The notes: generated by a model from the sequence alone, not told the origin. A stretch of 64,000 nucleotides of DNA from Mangifera indica (GCF_011075055.1 NC_058147.1:16639622-16703621), one strand, 5' to 3'. Positions 47,967 to 60,830 are shown, counted from the first letter of the stretch. Translations and numbers: made by a program.

Positions 47967-48720
47967 GGAGATGGAGATGGATGGTATGGAGATGGTGGGA
48001 GGTTAAATGCAAAAAAGGAGAATCATTTTGAAGGTTGAGGACAAAGGGAAGGAGAGAAAGGAAGAGTACGTAATATGCAAATTAATACGTGGCCGGCCAT
48101 TGTATTGAATTAATATATGCAATGCAAAAGCTTGACAAAAACCACACAAATAATTTGTATTGAAATCCTTGGATTATTTAATTTTGATCATGTGTTTAAA
48201 AGATAACTTCATCAAAACTGTTCAAGGATAATGAAGAGTAGTCTCTATGAGAAAGAGAGAGTAAAGGTTTGTATTATTGATGAATGCCGGCCAAGCATAT
48301 AAATCCAAGGCCTGCTATATATCTATGTATGATTGCATTCAGCTGAGACATATATTTTTTGTCCATCAACATCCATAATTTCCTTCATTTTTTAAGAGTT
48401 GATAATTCACAAAATTTAAAAGCCAATTAATTAACATATAATCTCGTGTTTAGGTCGCTTTTAGTTTTGTATTTGTTCCTTGAAGTTTTAGAGTCACTTC
48501 TTCTCTTTAGCTTGATATATACGGTATAGAATATATATATATATATATAGAGTTTAATTAGTTGAATTACATAATTGGTGTGAAGCTCCTCAAGTGTAAA
48601 TAATTTGATATTCGGAAACAGATTCTGTTTTCTGTACTTTTTCTATGGCGTTTTCCTTCTTGTTATAAATAGCAGTCCGAATTAACAATGGGGATCACAA
48701 AAATAATTACACTTTAAACA
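47967..48720 (-). promoter_or_regulatory. Upstream region of the oxidase gene
   Basis: A TATA-like stretch (minus strand gcatatatta) lies at 48111-48120, about 150 bp before the ATG. ACGTGGC on the plus strand at 48087-48093 resembles an ABA-response (ABRE) core, but it lies between the TATA-like site and the ATG, so a role is doubtful. A (TA)n run lies at about 48534-48549. Confidence 0.3.
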
Positions 48721-49796
48721 ATCAAATTAAAAATCGGATACATTAAACTCAGAGAAGCTAGATGTTTCTTTTGTTTGTCCCAGATGATCCAAAAATATTA
48801 CTTCAAAAGTTAGACTACTCCACCTGAGCCGAATTAAAACATGGGTGAATTTGAAATCTATTCAAATTTAGATCAATTAGTTCGAAATTAAGTTCAATGT
48901 ATTCGAATTGCTATAAGAGGAGGAGAAGAATAATCACAGAAAAAGAAGAAAAATTGTCAACAAGCCAATTTTTTCATAGTAAAAGGGTTCAAGTCAAGTT
49001 GAATATTGATTCAAACTTGATTAGTTTAAATTGAATTCACCCAACCCTTTTTCCAACCGTGGATTGGACCAAGATTAAAGGATTAAAATTAAAGAGACTT
49101 TTTTCTTTTAAATATATAAATCATAAAATTACCCACATCAAATTAGCCAAGAATCTGAAGATAGAAACGGAATTTCATGAAATCTTAATAATAACTCATT
49201 ATGTGGAATCCATATGCTTAAGATTAAGTAATTGTCTTGGTCTAATAATTCAATTACACTCGTCCTATATATTCTCAAACTATATTTCATTCATTAGAAT
49301 GCTAATAATATCTCTTTACCTTTCAACCTCTTTCATTTGTCTAAAATATTGATTACATCTTCACCAAAATCCAAGTGTAGAAAAGCTTGTCAACAACCTT
49401 ACAATTTTAGAAGATCATATCTTCGTGAAATTGATATTTCATATTGTCTTTTTGTTAACATAATGTTCTGTTGATTTTCTCTTTCACAAACTTCTCTTCA
49501 ATTCCTACCCAGATACTCAAAAGATGGTTTCATTATACATGGTTATGTTTTTATATTTTTTGTTTTCGGGTAATTTTAAGTAATAAAACTATATGTATTT
49601 AATTTTGCTTATTAAACTAGATAGTCAGAGATTATATGTCTTTATATGATTAGATAATTTTGAATAGTTTGCCACAGTTTGTCTTGGTTGATTACTCTAA
49701 GCTAAAATTAGGACAAAACTAGAGTAGATTTGCTCTAAGGTTTCGATCAAAATTGTCTAGTTGATTGGTCTAATCTAGCTTTTAAACCTAAGCTAA
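48721..49796. other. A+T-rich intergenic sequence
   Basis: No gene is seen. The 97-aa ORF at 49059-49352 (+) has ordinary A+T-driven composition and no recognised domain. Confidence 0.4.
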
Positions 49797-50505
49797 CATA
49801 TATAAATAAATTGATGTGTCATCATATAATCATGATACTTAGATCATATATCATATTGTGTATTGAAAAGTTGATTTTTTACATCATATATCATGAACTA
49901 TAACATATCGTAAAATACATTTTTTAAAAACAATAATAATAAAAGTTTATTATCTGTTTATCACATCGTTATCTTAGAAAATATCACAAATACTCTTTGA
50001 AATTCTAAAATTTCTAAGATATACCCTACTAAGTCATCACTTCTTTTAAAAATGTATCGCGTTATATATTGTGTTATATGATACGTATCATATTTTAAAT
50101 AACAAAACTACTAGTACAAATAAATTGTACTATACTAACTGAAATAACAATTTGTGATTGAGTGACATGATTGTTTATTTTTTCTTTCACTTCAAAATCA
50201 CCCAATCAAATGTTATCACCTCAATTTATAAAGATAAGTTTGTATAATTTATTTCTACATATAATATTACTCATTGTACAATGCACCCACTGTATCGTAT
50301 AATTTTTTATACACATTGGGATATATATCATTTTCTATCTATAACATATTGTATCATACAATATGTATTATGTATCGTAAGATACTAATAACTATATATG
50401 TAATTAAGTAATTTTGAATTAACAATAAAATAAATACTTAGATATTTTACATCTTATTATATAATGACAAGTTAATTTATTTGTGTTGTTTAGTACTCAT
50501 TGTTT
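49797..50505. mobile_element. MITE-like sequence with imperfect inverted ends
   Basis: The left end (about 49799-49845: aaataaattgatgtgtcatc) and the right end (about 50440-50495, reverse complement aaataaattaacttgtcat) are similar inverted repeats. The interior is A+T-rich with several short palindromes such as gatacgtatc. No clear target duplication was found, and there may be a nested second element at about 50110-50280. Confidence 0.4.
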
Positions 50506-50614
50506 GAGTATGTAATATTACTTTAATATAAATCACGATAATAGTAAAGATAAATAAAAGTAGAGTTGAAAATTTTTAACACGACATGATATAACACAAA
50601 AAAGTTGGGCTAAT

Positions 50615-51640
50615 TGTACCACCCCTCTCTAGAAGTACACCCCTAGATGAAATATGACCTAAGGAGACATGTTGTAACTCCCCCTCCAAAAGTACTACCC
50701 TTTGGAGGAAAGCATAATAAATTGTCTATTTTGATCATGCATTTAACTTCAAACAAATAATAAATTTATTAAATAGCTTAATAAAACCTTATTTATTGAA
50801 ACTTGCAAAATTATTAAAATATCCTTGTCAAATTAAACTAGAAACATTCAAAAGATGTCAAATTATGAAAATGTAAACTAAAAAATCATAACATGTGTAG
50901 TTTGGTACATAAATGAAATCTAAATCAATAAAAACTAAAAAAAATTATAATGTCCTGCTACTCTACACTTGTAGACTAGCACTCATCTCGCAGCCATCAC
51001 AATCACCTACATCTGCATAAAAAAAAGTAAGGGAAGTGAGTGATAAAAAACTCAGTAAATATGAGACTCTATTGATAACTTTAATTAAAATCTCCAAAAT
51101 GCACTTAGACTTGACCTATACTAACTCTATCATCTAGAGTCGACATTAAACTCATCTATGGATGATGATTGGTCTTATATATTGTCTCTGTATTCATACT
51201 GTACTTGAGGGATTGTTTAGGTTATATGTCATAACTTTCAGATCGAACTATGTCCCTCTCAATCACTAAGGAACCACTCATTCGAATTCCTATCTACAGT
51301 GGCCATATTAAACTAAGTGAAAACATTTAAATCTGAAAACTGTAACTACAATTGTATACTTGGTCAATCAATTTGGATCAAATACAGGGATTTAGGACCT
51401 TGGTCATATGAGCTATCTTTCTATTTTACTACACCAATTGCATCTTAACTGGGCTTTACTACAAGCATGTACTTTATTACGAGTCTAATATCCTATTGTG
51501 GATGGTGTAGTGATTATATACTCATAGTGCCCTATTGTAACGATCTTATAATGTCTAGCATGAATGCATCTTGAGTCTTCGTTACCTCTAGCTCACCCTT
51601 GCTTCCACCTAATAACTGTATGTTGTACCATAAGCTTTAG
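50615..51640. mobile_element. Diverged Tekay-like LTR fragment
   Basis: 50673 starts TGTAACTCCCCCTCCAAAAG and keeps the architecture of the LTR at 18103: 'agtactaccctttggagga', the 'gtgagtgataa.aaactcag' block at about 51038, and the 'tactacaagcatg ... gtgtag' block at about 51450-51520. It is a related but distinct family. A second, 55-bp LTR-start-like piece (TGTACCACCCCTCTCTAGAA) precedes it at about 50616. The right end is cut by the next repeat. Confidence 0.6.
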
Positions 51641-51774
51641 GCCAATTAATGAAAAGTAAATTTGTGTCGGTTGATTGCATTTATCAACCTAAAGAGATCC
51701 TCATTGACATTGTCAACATGTATAAAACTAATTTATCATATACACAGGCATGATGGGCAAGAAATTAGATACTA

Positions 51775-52766
51775 CATTCTATTTCATTTTTGTGTTGTAA
51801 TTCATGAATAGGGTTTGCACACTCTACCTTTATCCCATTTCTTTTTTAGTTTATATTATTCTTTTAAAAAAAAAAAAAAATTGTAACTAGGAAATAAAAC
51901 TATGTAACAATTGAAGATTGAAAATGAAAGGACAAGCACAAAGACTTAAAAATGAAAATTTACCTAGGTTGACTAGTTAAACTCCTCATGGCTCAAGGGC
52001 TTTGATATTAGTTATGACTGTGTGCTAGCACATTTTTATTTTATGTTACCAAATGTATGTGTAGGTTTTATTTTGCAAATATCACCTAACATACGACTTA
52101 AAATCTAATGAGACTAAATAATAAAACCCTCAACTTAAATATTAAGTATAAGATTTAATTGATGCCTTCCAAAATGACACCCTAATTAATCCCCTATTCA
52201 TTAGAAACTTATTCACCAAGCAAAGATTACACTTCTATCAGGTTGAAAATTAGGTGACCATGTTGGGTTTGATTTAACTAATGTATTTTGTTTGTTTGCC
52301 AAAGCGAAGGTGGAATATGTTAAAGGTATGAGTAGGGAATGCATTTGTTGATTCAAATAGATATGTAGTATCTATTCTACTGATATCGAGAGTCACATTT
52401 GTTGAGGTCATATGATTTGTTTAGGTAACACTTAACTTAAGATCATGGGCTTTTGGTGATTAATTTGAAATTTATCTATTCAATTAATTTGAACTTGTTT
52501 GCAAAGCGAAAGAGAATTAATTTGATGGGATCTTGGTCCACTAGGAAGTTCACCAGAATTTCCCAAGTTCAATAACGAGGGCTATTGGTTTGAGAAAAAT
52601 AGAGGAAATTTTAATTATTAAATCTGTAATTAAAATGAATACTAATTAATTAAGTAAAATTACTAGTTCTTTATCTGTAAATTGTAAATCACTTAATCAC
52701 CATGTCAAACCCAACGTATCAATGAATACTCGAAAAAGAAAAAAGGCTCACTGGAAGCTATTTTCT
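51775..52766 (+). mobile_element. LTR copy of a truncated Copia element (first)
   Basis: This 1-kb direct repeat is co-linear with 53566-54564, with many substitutions. Shared landmarks are ttgtaactaggaaataaaa, ggttgactag, ggttttattttgcaaat and 'cacttaatcac.atg.caaaccc'. No primer site or gag follows this copy. Confidence 0.6.
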
Positions 52767-53565
52767 TGAAAATTGTTTTGATTATTTTTACGTGTTGAAT
52801 GCATGTAATCAGAATAACAAAGACTAAAATTGGTGAAGAAGATTTACAATCGTGTTGTCGTGTGATTTGTTGAGTATCATGTACAACGTAAACTATGTTA
52901 CATTATTGATTGATGGTATCTGAATTTGTGTTTGAGTTTTGTTGAAATTTGCAAGTTGAATTTTGGTTGAAGGTCGTAAGTTTCATCCAATGTTCCCTCA
53001 CCCAATGATTGGCTTATTGAGGACAAGAGTTTTTTGGATTTTTTGTCATTAGAAGACACAAAAAACTCAGTCTAGAAATCCCTTACATGTCTTATTCCAT
53101 TTGTGCAATGAAGGTGTCAGGTGGAATGTAAATGAACCAAGGCATGGCGTAGTTGGATTATTTTGGTCCAATGTGAACTTTTGTGCATGGCATGACTAGA
53201 CCAATTTTTGGTCCAATTGTGCTTCTTTGTGCATCCACCCTGGTTGCATTCCAACTGTGATTTTAGTTGCGTCGTATTCTCTAATTTTGTTGAATTTTAT
53301 ATGCACGACTGGATAACACGCTTGCATACCCGACAAAGTTGAAAATACCATTTTACTTTTATTTTGTTGAATTTGGACTAAATTGAGATTTACTTGAGCT
53401 TTGAGGGTTGAATTACAATTTTGTAAAACTTTAGAGACCAAAAGAATTTAACACTTGAGATGATAATAATAATTAAAATCTAATTTTTAATTGATATGCA
53501 TACGAATGGATGTATGTATGCATGGTGCCCAATACACAGCCAAAGAACCTTTATGGTTGTTTTGA
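52767..53565 (+). repeat. Family F fragment between two LTR copies
   Basis: No gene is seen. 53330-53545 matches 42960-43200 in reverse complement. The stretch 53130-53260 has repeated 'gcatgg' words, like the other F copies. Confidence 0.45.
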
Positions 53566-54564
53566 AATTTCTATTTTATTTTTGGGTTGTAATTCATGAG
53601 TAGGGCTTATGCACCTTGCCTTTATCCCCTTTCTTTTTTAACCTAGGTTGTTTTAATTTTCTTAGAATTTTGTAACTAGGAAATAAAAACCATGTAATAA
53701 TTAAAGATTGAAAATGAAAGGACAAACATAAAGACTCAAAGATAAAGATTTACGTAGGTTGACTAGTCAAACTCCTTATGACTCAAAGGATTTGACATTA
53801 GTTATGGTTGTATGCTAGCAAATTTTCATTTTACATTGTAGAATGAATGTGTAGGTTTTATTTTGCAAATATCACTTAACATGCAACTTAAAATATGATG
53901 AGATTAAATTATAAAACCCTAAACTTAAATATTAAGTCTGAGATTTAGTTGGTGTTTTCCAATATGATGTCTTAATTAAACCTCTATTTATTGGAACCCT
54001 ATTTGTCAAAGTGAAAGGTACACTTTTACTAGGTGAAAAATTAGGTGATGATCTTATTGGATCCGATTTACCTAATATATTTTGTTTGTTTGCAAAAGCG
54101 AAGGTCGAGTATGTTAAAGGCATGAGTAAGGAATGCATTTATCGCTATGAAGAGATGTGTAGTATCCACTCTATTGATACCAAGAGTCGCATTTGTTGAG
54201 GTTGTATGATTTGTTGGAGTAATACCTGACTTGAGATCATGGGCTTATGGTAACTAATTTAAAATTTACCTATTTGATTAATTCAAACTTTTTCACCGAA
54301 GTGAAGAAGATAATTAATGCAATGGGTTCTCGATCCACTAGGAAGTTCATTGGAACTTCTTGAGTTCAATAGTGAGGATTGTTTGCTTGAGGAAAATAGT
54401 TGGAGCATTTTAATTATTAAATATGTAATTAAAATGAATGTTAATTAATTAAGTAAAATTACTAATTCTTTATCGGTAAATTATAGATCACTTAATCACA
54501 ATGCCAAACCCAACACATCGATCAATTCTCAAAAAAGAAAATAGGCTGAATGGAAGCAATTTCA
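53566..54564 (+). mobile_element. 5' LTR of a truncated Copia element (second copy)
   Basis: The LTR-like repeat ends ...GCAATTTCA at 54564. A degenerate primer site TTGGTATATAAA follows at 54569-54580, then gag sequence, so this copy is the 5' LTR of a plus-strand element. The left edge is set by similarity to 51775 only. Confidence 0.6.
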
Positions 54565-54580
54565 CTAATTGGTATATAAA

Positions 54581-55560
54581 TTTTCATATTATTCTATTTC
54601 AGTAAAAGAGGTTGTATATCCTTGAGGGGTCATTGCCCTCTAAGCCTACTCTCGATGCCATCTAAGAACAAAAGGATATTTTCAACAAGGATCTCTATGA
54701 CTCTGTGGAAGTTTAATGCCTCATATTGACTTCTATGTCAACTGAGCTTCAAAAACAACACGAGGAAATGGATATGTAATCCATACTTTCAAGAGTTGTA
54801 TAACACTCGTGTAAGGGTTAAATAATATGGTGTCAAGTGCATTGTTTGATTACAAACTCTTTGAGAGAGGACAAGTTGGCCCATATGTGGTCAAGATGAT
54901 TGGCTACATTGAGTGGTTGGTGAGCTTAGACTTTAATCATGGATAATGAGCTTGCCATTGACCTAGTGCTGAAATCTCTTCCTAAATCATGGGCTAATTT
55001 CATTATTTATTTTAACCTAAATGAAAAGGAGAAAACTCTTGAAAAGTTATTGTACATGCTCAAGTAGACTGAACAAGAAATACGAAGGTAGTTTTAAGTA
55101 ATTTACATGTGGTTAAAGCCTAAGCATCAAAAGTCAAGGCTAAAGGCAAAGAGAAGGCTAAGGCTAAGCCCAAAGCAAAGAAGTAACTTGATACTGTTAC
55201 TTAGCCTATAATGGTGTAGAGAATGGAAAGGTTGTCTACTTTTATTCTAACAAGACAAGTCACTATATGAGACATTGTAAGGTCTTTCTATTATGGAAAA
55301 CTTGTTTGCTTCTATTGTGGCAAGGAAAAAGTTGTCTCTTTTATTAAATTACATATAATTGTAATGTTGTACTAGCTTAAGAGATGTATGTTGACACTTT
55401 TTTGTCTAGGTGGCCATGATGTTTTACTAGAGGTCAATCTTAGTATGTTTCTGAATTTAATCTGCATTTAGATATTGATAGTTCAATAGAGAGCTTATAG
55501 GTTACATGCATAAAAGGGTTGATTCAAACCCAGAGTTGAGAAATTATTTGATGATAATTT
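54581..55560 (+). pseudogene. Copia gag remnant (UBN2 type)
   Basis: Plus-strand pieces include LFDYKLFERGQVGPYVVKMI (about 54845-54905), then after a frame change ELAIDLVLKSLPKSWANFII and LNEKEKTLEKLLYMLK (about 54950-55065). This matches the Copia pattern L-x-S-L-P-x-S-(W/Y) ... T-L-x-E-L-L-x-M-L-K. A zinc-knuckle-like CFYCGKE is at about 55310. Many stops occur. No integrase or RT follows, so the element is truncated. Confidence 0.7.
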
Positions 55561-56255
55561 TGGTGTTTAAAAGACCAAAGAAAACCTTGGTGTGCACAGT
55601 GTTAGTTGGCACTATGCATATTATAAAAGGCATGGCACAGTTGCACAAATGTTTTGTCTAACCATGCAAGGCCAAAGTGCATTTTGAGGGGCACTTTGTT
55701 TGCCACTCGTGTATCCCTTAAAAACATGCCAAGTGACACATTTATGTGCCACATGTGCATGCTATAAAATATGTCAGCTTGTTTACATGTTAATTGTGTA
55801 TGTGTGTTGAGGGTGCTAGTCTGGATGAAATCTTTATTATACTCGGACATCTACATATACTTAAAGTGTGTTAGAATTAAACTAAAATACAACACATACA
55901 GAAGTGAAACCTTAGCCCCAAGTTTTTGTTTTTTATCATTCTTCTTATGAACATCATTAATCTAGTAAAGAAGCCCTAGTAGCCTTCTACCTAGATTATC
56001 TTTTGCATATTTGTGCTCTGCTTAGATACCAAAACGTCGCCTCTTAAGGGTTGGATACCATTCAATTTTAAACTATTGAAGGTTTGGAGGAGCCATCAAT
56101 GCAGGTATAAACCTAAAACACCCTATAAGTGTTTTGCATGTTCATGAATGTATGTATAAAATGGGTTTCTTGGTTAAGGTTTTTGAGGATTCTTTGATAT
56201 TAAAATCTTTTAATTCTGTTAGGCTACTAGCTATTAGCACCATGAAAACCCTACA
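55561..56255 (+). repeat. Family F fragment
   Basis: No gene is seen. About 55830-56250 matches 43800-44240 in reverse complement. 55590-55720 has tggcac/gcatgg words like the other copies. Confidence 0.45.
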
Positions 56256-57200
56256 AATAAATGATAAGGCCCTAACGAAGGCAATATGAGATAAAAATTG
56301 GATTAGTGTGTCAGAATATATGGAAGATAGCACGAAGGGTAATTTGGGCATGATTAACTATGTGGATGATAACACTAACCCCAATTGAAATGATTTCTAG
56401 TCGAAAAATGTAAATGATGTATTATTTTATTTTGGGCCATTGAGTTGTGTGTAGTATGGTCATAAAAACATTAGGGCTAATATGTGTGACCTTGATACCT
56501 TTGGCTGATTATGCACCAACGCTGGACGTGATAGTCTCTAGGATGCTCGTATGATATTGGGAGAAGCCGGAGGTCTTACTCCTCTTATAATATGGTATTC
56601 ATAGCCCGAAGCCTAGTTAACAAGTGTATTAGGTATACCTTATGATTGACATTTATGATGTCTCATGTTTTCACCAAGCATCTGAAACGCCAACATACAT
56701 CATTTGACACTAGTTATTCAGGATGACATCGCCATTAGAGGGTAGGCATTGGGCATAAAAATTAATCTGATGCATATCCAGGATGCTAGAAAAACCTCTG
56801 AAACATTTCAGGGAGATAAAATAAAGGACAGATTTGACATTACAATTAAATTTGCTATATTTTTTTTTTTGGTTTCATGAGATCACTTACTTATTAAATG
56901 TATTCACTCACGAGTTTCTTTTGTGGTTTTGCAAGTAAGATTATGGAGCAGCGAGGCGGCGACAGGGGGGTCAATAGGTCAACTCAAGGCAATTCATGAG
57001 GCAAGGGCATTTTAGTCATTTTACATGTTGGACTGCATTTTTGTACTTTTGGGTTATTAACTTTCTTTATATACAATGGTTATTATAATTTGGATTTTAG
57101 ACTTGTGAACTAGATGTTATGTATTAATTAATAAATGTAGTTTTAGGATATGAGAATTTATTATTTATTATCGATGTTTTTGTTGTGTAAGAAATTTTGA
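56256..57200. other. LTR-like remnant, unassigned
   Basis: No gene is seen. The pattern near 56880-56960 (a T-run, 'tcactcacgag', 'ttgcaagtaag' and a short G+C-rich patch) resembles the ends of some Gypsy LTRs, but no partner or primer site was found. Confidence 0.25.
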
Positions 57201-58282
57201 GTCAATACGTTTCTTTCGGTGCATATTTTGGGCAGAGATATGTATTTGAAGATGGGTATTTCGACCCAAAGTCCTTTTTTCAAGTCTCATTTCAACAATA
57301 ATCAAATCTATACCTATTCTAAAATAAAACCCCTAACAAAAATAATCGAAAACATGAAAGATTTGACCTATATAATCAATTGTTCAAAAGCGAAAATCCT
57401 AACCTAAAAAACATCCAAAATTTTCATCCAATCACTTATATCTTAAAACCAAAACGAATATAACATGATAAGAAATGGTGGACTAACCTCTTTTGCCATT
57501 TTTGTCACTGGCAAACTCAAAAAATCATTGGACAAAGGATTTGGACGTCATCTTTTGGTTGTGGCTCATGATTTCGTTAGGTAATTTTGTGTTAAAATGG
57601 GTATATTAGTTTTGCGTTAAAAGGGTTAGGTAATTTTATTTTTGGGAAAGTAAATTTGGGTATTTAATTTAATTACTCTTAAAATAAACTACAAAATTTA
57701 TAAACAAACAAGGCCTTAGTCTTTTGATTATAACTTCAAAGACATTATATGATGATCAAGTATAATTTCCAAAACAAATATCAAATTTAAGGTTTGAACT
57801 AACATTCCTCATTGGAGTAAAAAGAAAAAAAAACTTCAATAAATATTGGAAGATATTTTCAATATTAAATAGATAAAAAAGGTTAGATTTGATTTCGTCC
57901 AAGTTCAAGCAATGCTCAGTTCAAAATTGATTCAAATTGAAAAGAGTTAGTTTGAGATTGACAAGTTGAAGGTCACATGTGGTTTGAAAATATTTTTAAT
58001 TTGAATTCAATTTGAGCCTAATCAAACTTGAATGTTTAGATTGGTTCAAACTTAGCTTCTTTTATGAAAGGTGAAAACAATCGCAATCCTTAGCTTGAAC
58101 TTGGTTTATTCAATTCAAATTTAAAATCAAGTTTGAACAATTGATATTGAATCCAGACTTAAAAAGAAACATTATTAAAAATTAGTAGGATGTATTAAGT
58201 TTTGAGGGATAATTTATTTGAATCAAATTGAGATTGTATATGATGAGAGCCCCTACCAAGCATGGGGCTAATGAGATAACCT
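57201..58282. other. A+T-rich spacer
   Basis: No gene or recognised element is seen. 57890-58150 is rich in ttgaa/ttcaa words (caagttcaa, tttgaattc), a low-complexity feature common in degraded plant repeats. Confidence 0.4.
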
Positions 58283-58735
58283 AAAAGATGTGTTTGGTTT
58301 GGATAATATTTTATTACCAAAACTGAAATATTACATTGAAAATAGAGTATTTAGAATATTACTGGGTATAAATGATTACTTTGTTTAAGAAACTTTTGTA
58401 AATTTTGGTAGATGTAAATAATTATTGTGTTTGGTTAAAGGTAATAAAATAATATTAGTATATTATTTTACTTAAATGCCCTTAGTTATAATTATTTTAA
58501 AATATTTTTTATGTTTGTTGTTATACTAATTGAAAATATGTTATTTTTATCCTAAAAAATTAATAAATAAGAATATAATTATAATAAAATAAAGATTAAC
58601 TTGGTAATCTTTTAATACCTAAGTTGAAAGTGGTAATCAGATTACCTCTTATATTACTTGCCACATAACCATTAGTAATAGAAGATCACCAAAATCTTTT
58701 TTTATCTCACAACCAAACAAAACAATGTCAATAAT
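58283..58735. mobile_element. MITE-like sequence
   Basis: The left end has gatgtgtttggtttggata. The right end has, in reverse complement, tgttttgtttggttgtgagata. The 'gtgtttggtt ... aaccaaac' ends and very A+T-rich interior are a common MITE pattern. The inverted match is imperfect and no target duplication was confirmed. Confidence 0.4.
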
Positions 58736-58850
58736 AAAAAATAAATTATTAGAGTAATCTTTTTATACATCGAAGCAAATGCCCCTAAACTCTTATGAGG
58801 CCCAATTTTAAGGTTTTGAAACAAGGAATTGACAAAGAAATAAAATTAGG

Positions 58851-59078
58851 TGTCAAGATTAGAAAATGTTTTCTAATTCCATATATTTACTTTCCTTATA
58901 CATCTGATTCATTTTCCTTGTACATAATTGTAATCTCTTAATTTTAGCTTGTAATCGCATAGGATTAGGATAATGATTTCCTTGATTTTAGGATATAGGT
59001 TAAGTAATAAATATATAAATATCTATGCTTGTTATGTTTTCATTGTCAATATAATTCATTCTTCTCACAAACTTGACA
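58851..59078 (+). mobile_element. Short Ale/Retrofit-like Copia LTR
   Basis: The 228-bp LTR begins TGTCAAGATT and ends AACTTGACA, which are inverted ends. A degenerate primer site TGATATCAAAG follows directly. TATA-like aatatataaat lies near 59009 and 'ttcattcttctcacaaactt' near the end, as often seen in short-LTR Ale-type elements. No gag motif could be read in 59079-59400. Confidence 0.6.
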
Positions 59079-59400
59079 TGATATCAAAGAAGGTTTGATT
59101 CAAATATCTATTGTTTTTTTTTTTAAACCTGTCATTTCAAATATCTCCTTTCCAAAAATTTATCAAGATGTCTATTGGTAGTATTTCATATACTTTCTTT
59201 ACTCGCTATAAGTCAATCAATATAGTTTTTTCTTTCAAGTGAGAGAAAGTGTTTTTTAAAATGAATTAAGATTAGTTCAAATGAACTAAAATCCACATTT
59301 TTATAATGGTTGGCCAAAATATGATTTGTTGATTCTCTTTTTGCCTAACAAATTCTTAATTTGTGGACTTGTCACACATGTATATCAATTATATACTTTA
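59079..59400 (+). other. Truncated interior after the Ale-like LTR
   Basis: No recognised protein is seen. An ATG at 59169 opens only a short frame. The element seems cut before or near 59400, where another LTR family begins. Confidence 0.35.
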
Positions 59401-60372
59401 GACATGCTAGTTTCATCTTACCAACATTTTAACCTTTAAAATGTTATCTTTAGTCCCTCCCCCCATGTAACATTTAGATGAACATTATTATCCTTCAGAA
59501 GGTGATAGTCACGGATAATCTTATGTTCCATGTAGTTAATATCTTTTTGTTGTCAAATTTGGATCGATTTTGGACACATGGATCATCAAAGCCTTAATTT
59601 CAATTCTATATGAATCATTAGTTCAAATATTCAAAACTCATCATCATGAACATCCTTCATATGACTTATATTATACTTTGGCTAAAGATTCAATTTCTAG
59701 TATTTACTGACATTCACTTTAAAATTTTGATCTGAGTTAAATCAGCAAATATTCATAACCTAATACTTTTTGAGTCAATGGATTTCATTTTGAGCATCAT
59801 TCTTCTCCATATACAAATAATACATGACCAATATAGTTTGTCCTACAGGATGTGATTTAATCATGTATTTATACACCATACAAATCACGTGTATCCATAT
59901 TAGATCCGACCATGATGTCTTAGGTCAAAGGATTATTTTGTATACTAGTATAATCTTACAATAAGTCATTAACTACAATTTGATGACCACGTGGCTTATC
60001 ATTATTTGGTCATGGTTGAAAGTTCTCTAACTATTAATCCATACCAATACTGTAATAACATGACCATCATCATCACTTGCACTAGTATCATCTTATAGCA
60101 TTCAATGGAGATATTCAATATATCTACTATATGATATAATTGCCTAATTTATATCACATTCATAGGGAACAATTTAATGACTCAATTTATATATTAAGTG
60201 AGTCATTTAGATAGTTCACATACATACTTTATATCATTGCAAATAAAGGAAACAACTTATGCTTATGCATAAAAAAACTACTTCTTTTGTTAATAATTTA
60301 CATAAATGTATATATAAGATTAAAATGCCCCGTAACCAACAACATAAATGGTTCCTAGCGCATACACTAACA
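59401..60372 (-). mobile_element. 3' LTR of Copia element 'C'
   Basis: On the minus strand it starts TGTTAGTGTATGCGCTAGG at 60372. A degenerate polypurine tract (minus strand gtgcaagtgagatttt, 60373-60388) and the pol end lie just inside. The far end near 59400 is uncertain because no second LTR is in the window. Confidence 0.5.
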
Positions 60373-60830
60373 AAAATCTCACTTGCACTAGAGCTAGTTA
60401 TTGTTGCATCAAATACCCATCTTCTCAAGATGATGGTCCAATTATTTTAATGTCATCACCTTAGTCAATAGATCAACTACATTTTCTACTAACGATGTCT
60501 TTTGTATTATTATCTTTCCAATTCCAAAAAATTTCCTCAAAATGTGATACTTTCGCTAAATATGTTTAGACTTTTGATGCGTCTTTGGTTCCTTTGCCTA
60601 TATAATAACATCGGTATTATCACAGAAAGCCATGTTTGGATTTTGGATATGAACTTACATATCCATACAACCTTTTTTGTTACTTTTGAAGCGACAATAT
60701 ATCAGCTTCTATAGTGGAGTCAGATATGGTTGACTATTTGGAATTCTTCCAACTAATCGCATCCATATTACAAACAAAACAAACCTTGACGTAAACTTTT
60801 TATCATCAGCATATAACTAGAAATGAGAGT
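60373..60830 (-). pseudogene. Element C RNase H remnant
   Basis: Minus-strand motifs: VENVVDLLTKVM at about 60450-60495 (like D-P-L-T-K), AFCDNTDVII at about 60600-60632 (like C-D-N-S-G-A), and DSTIEADYI at about 60690-60720 (like S-T-T-E-A-E-Y). Frames are broken. Confidence 0.7.
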
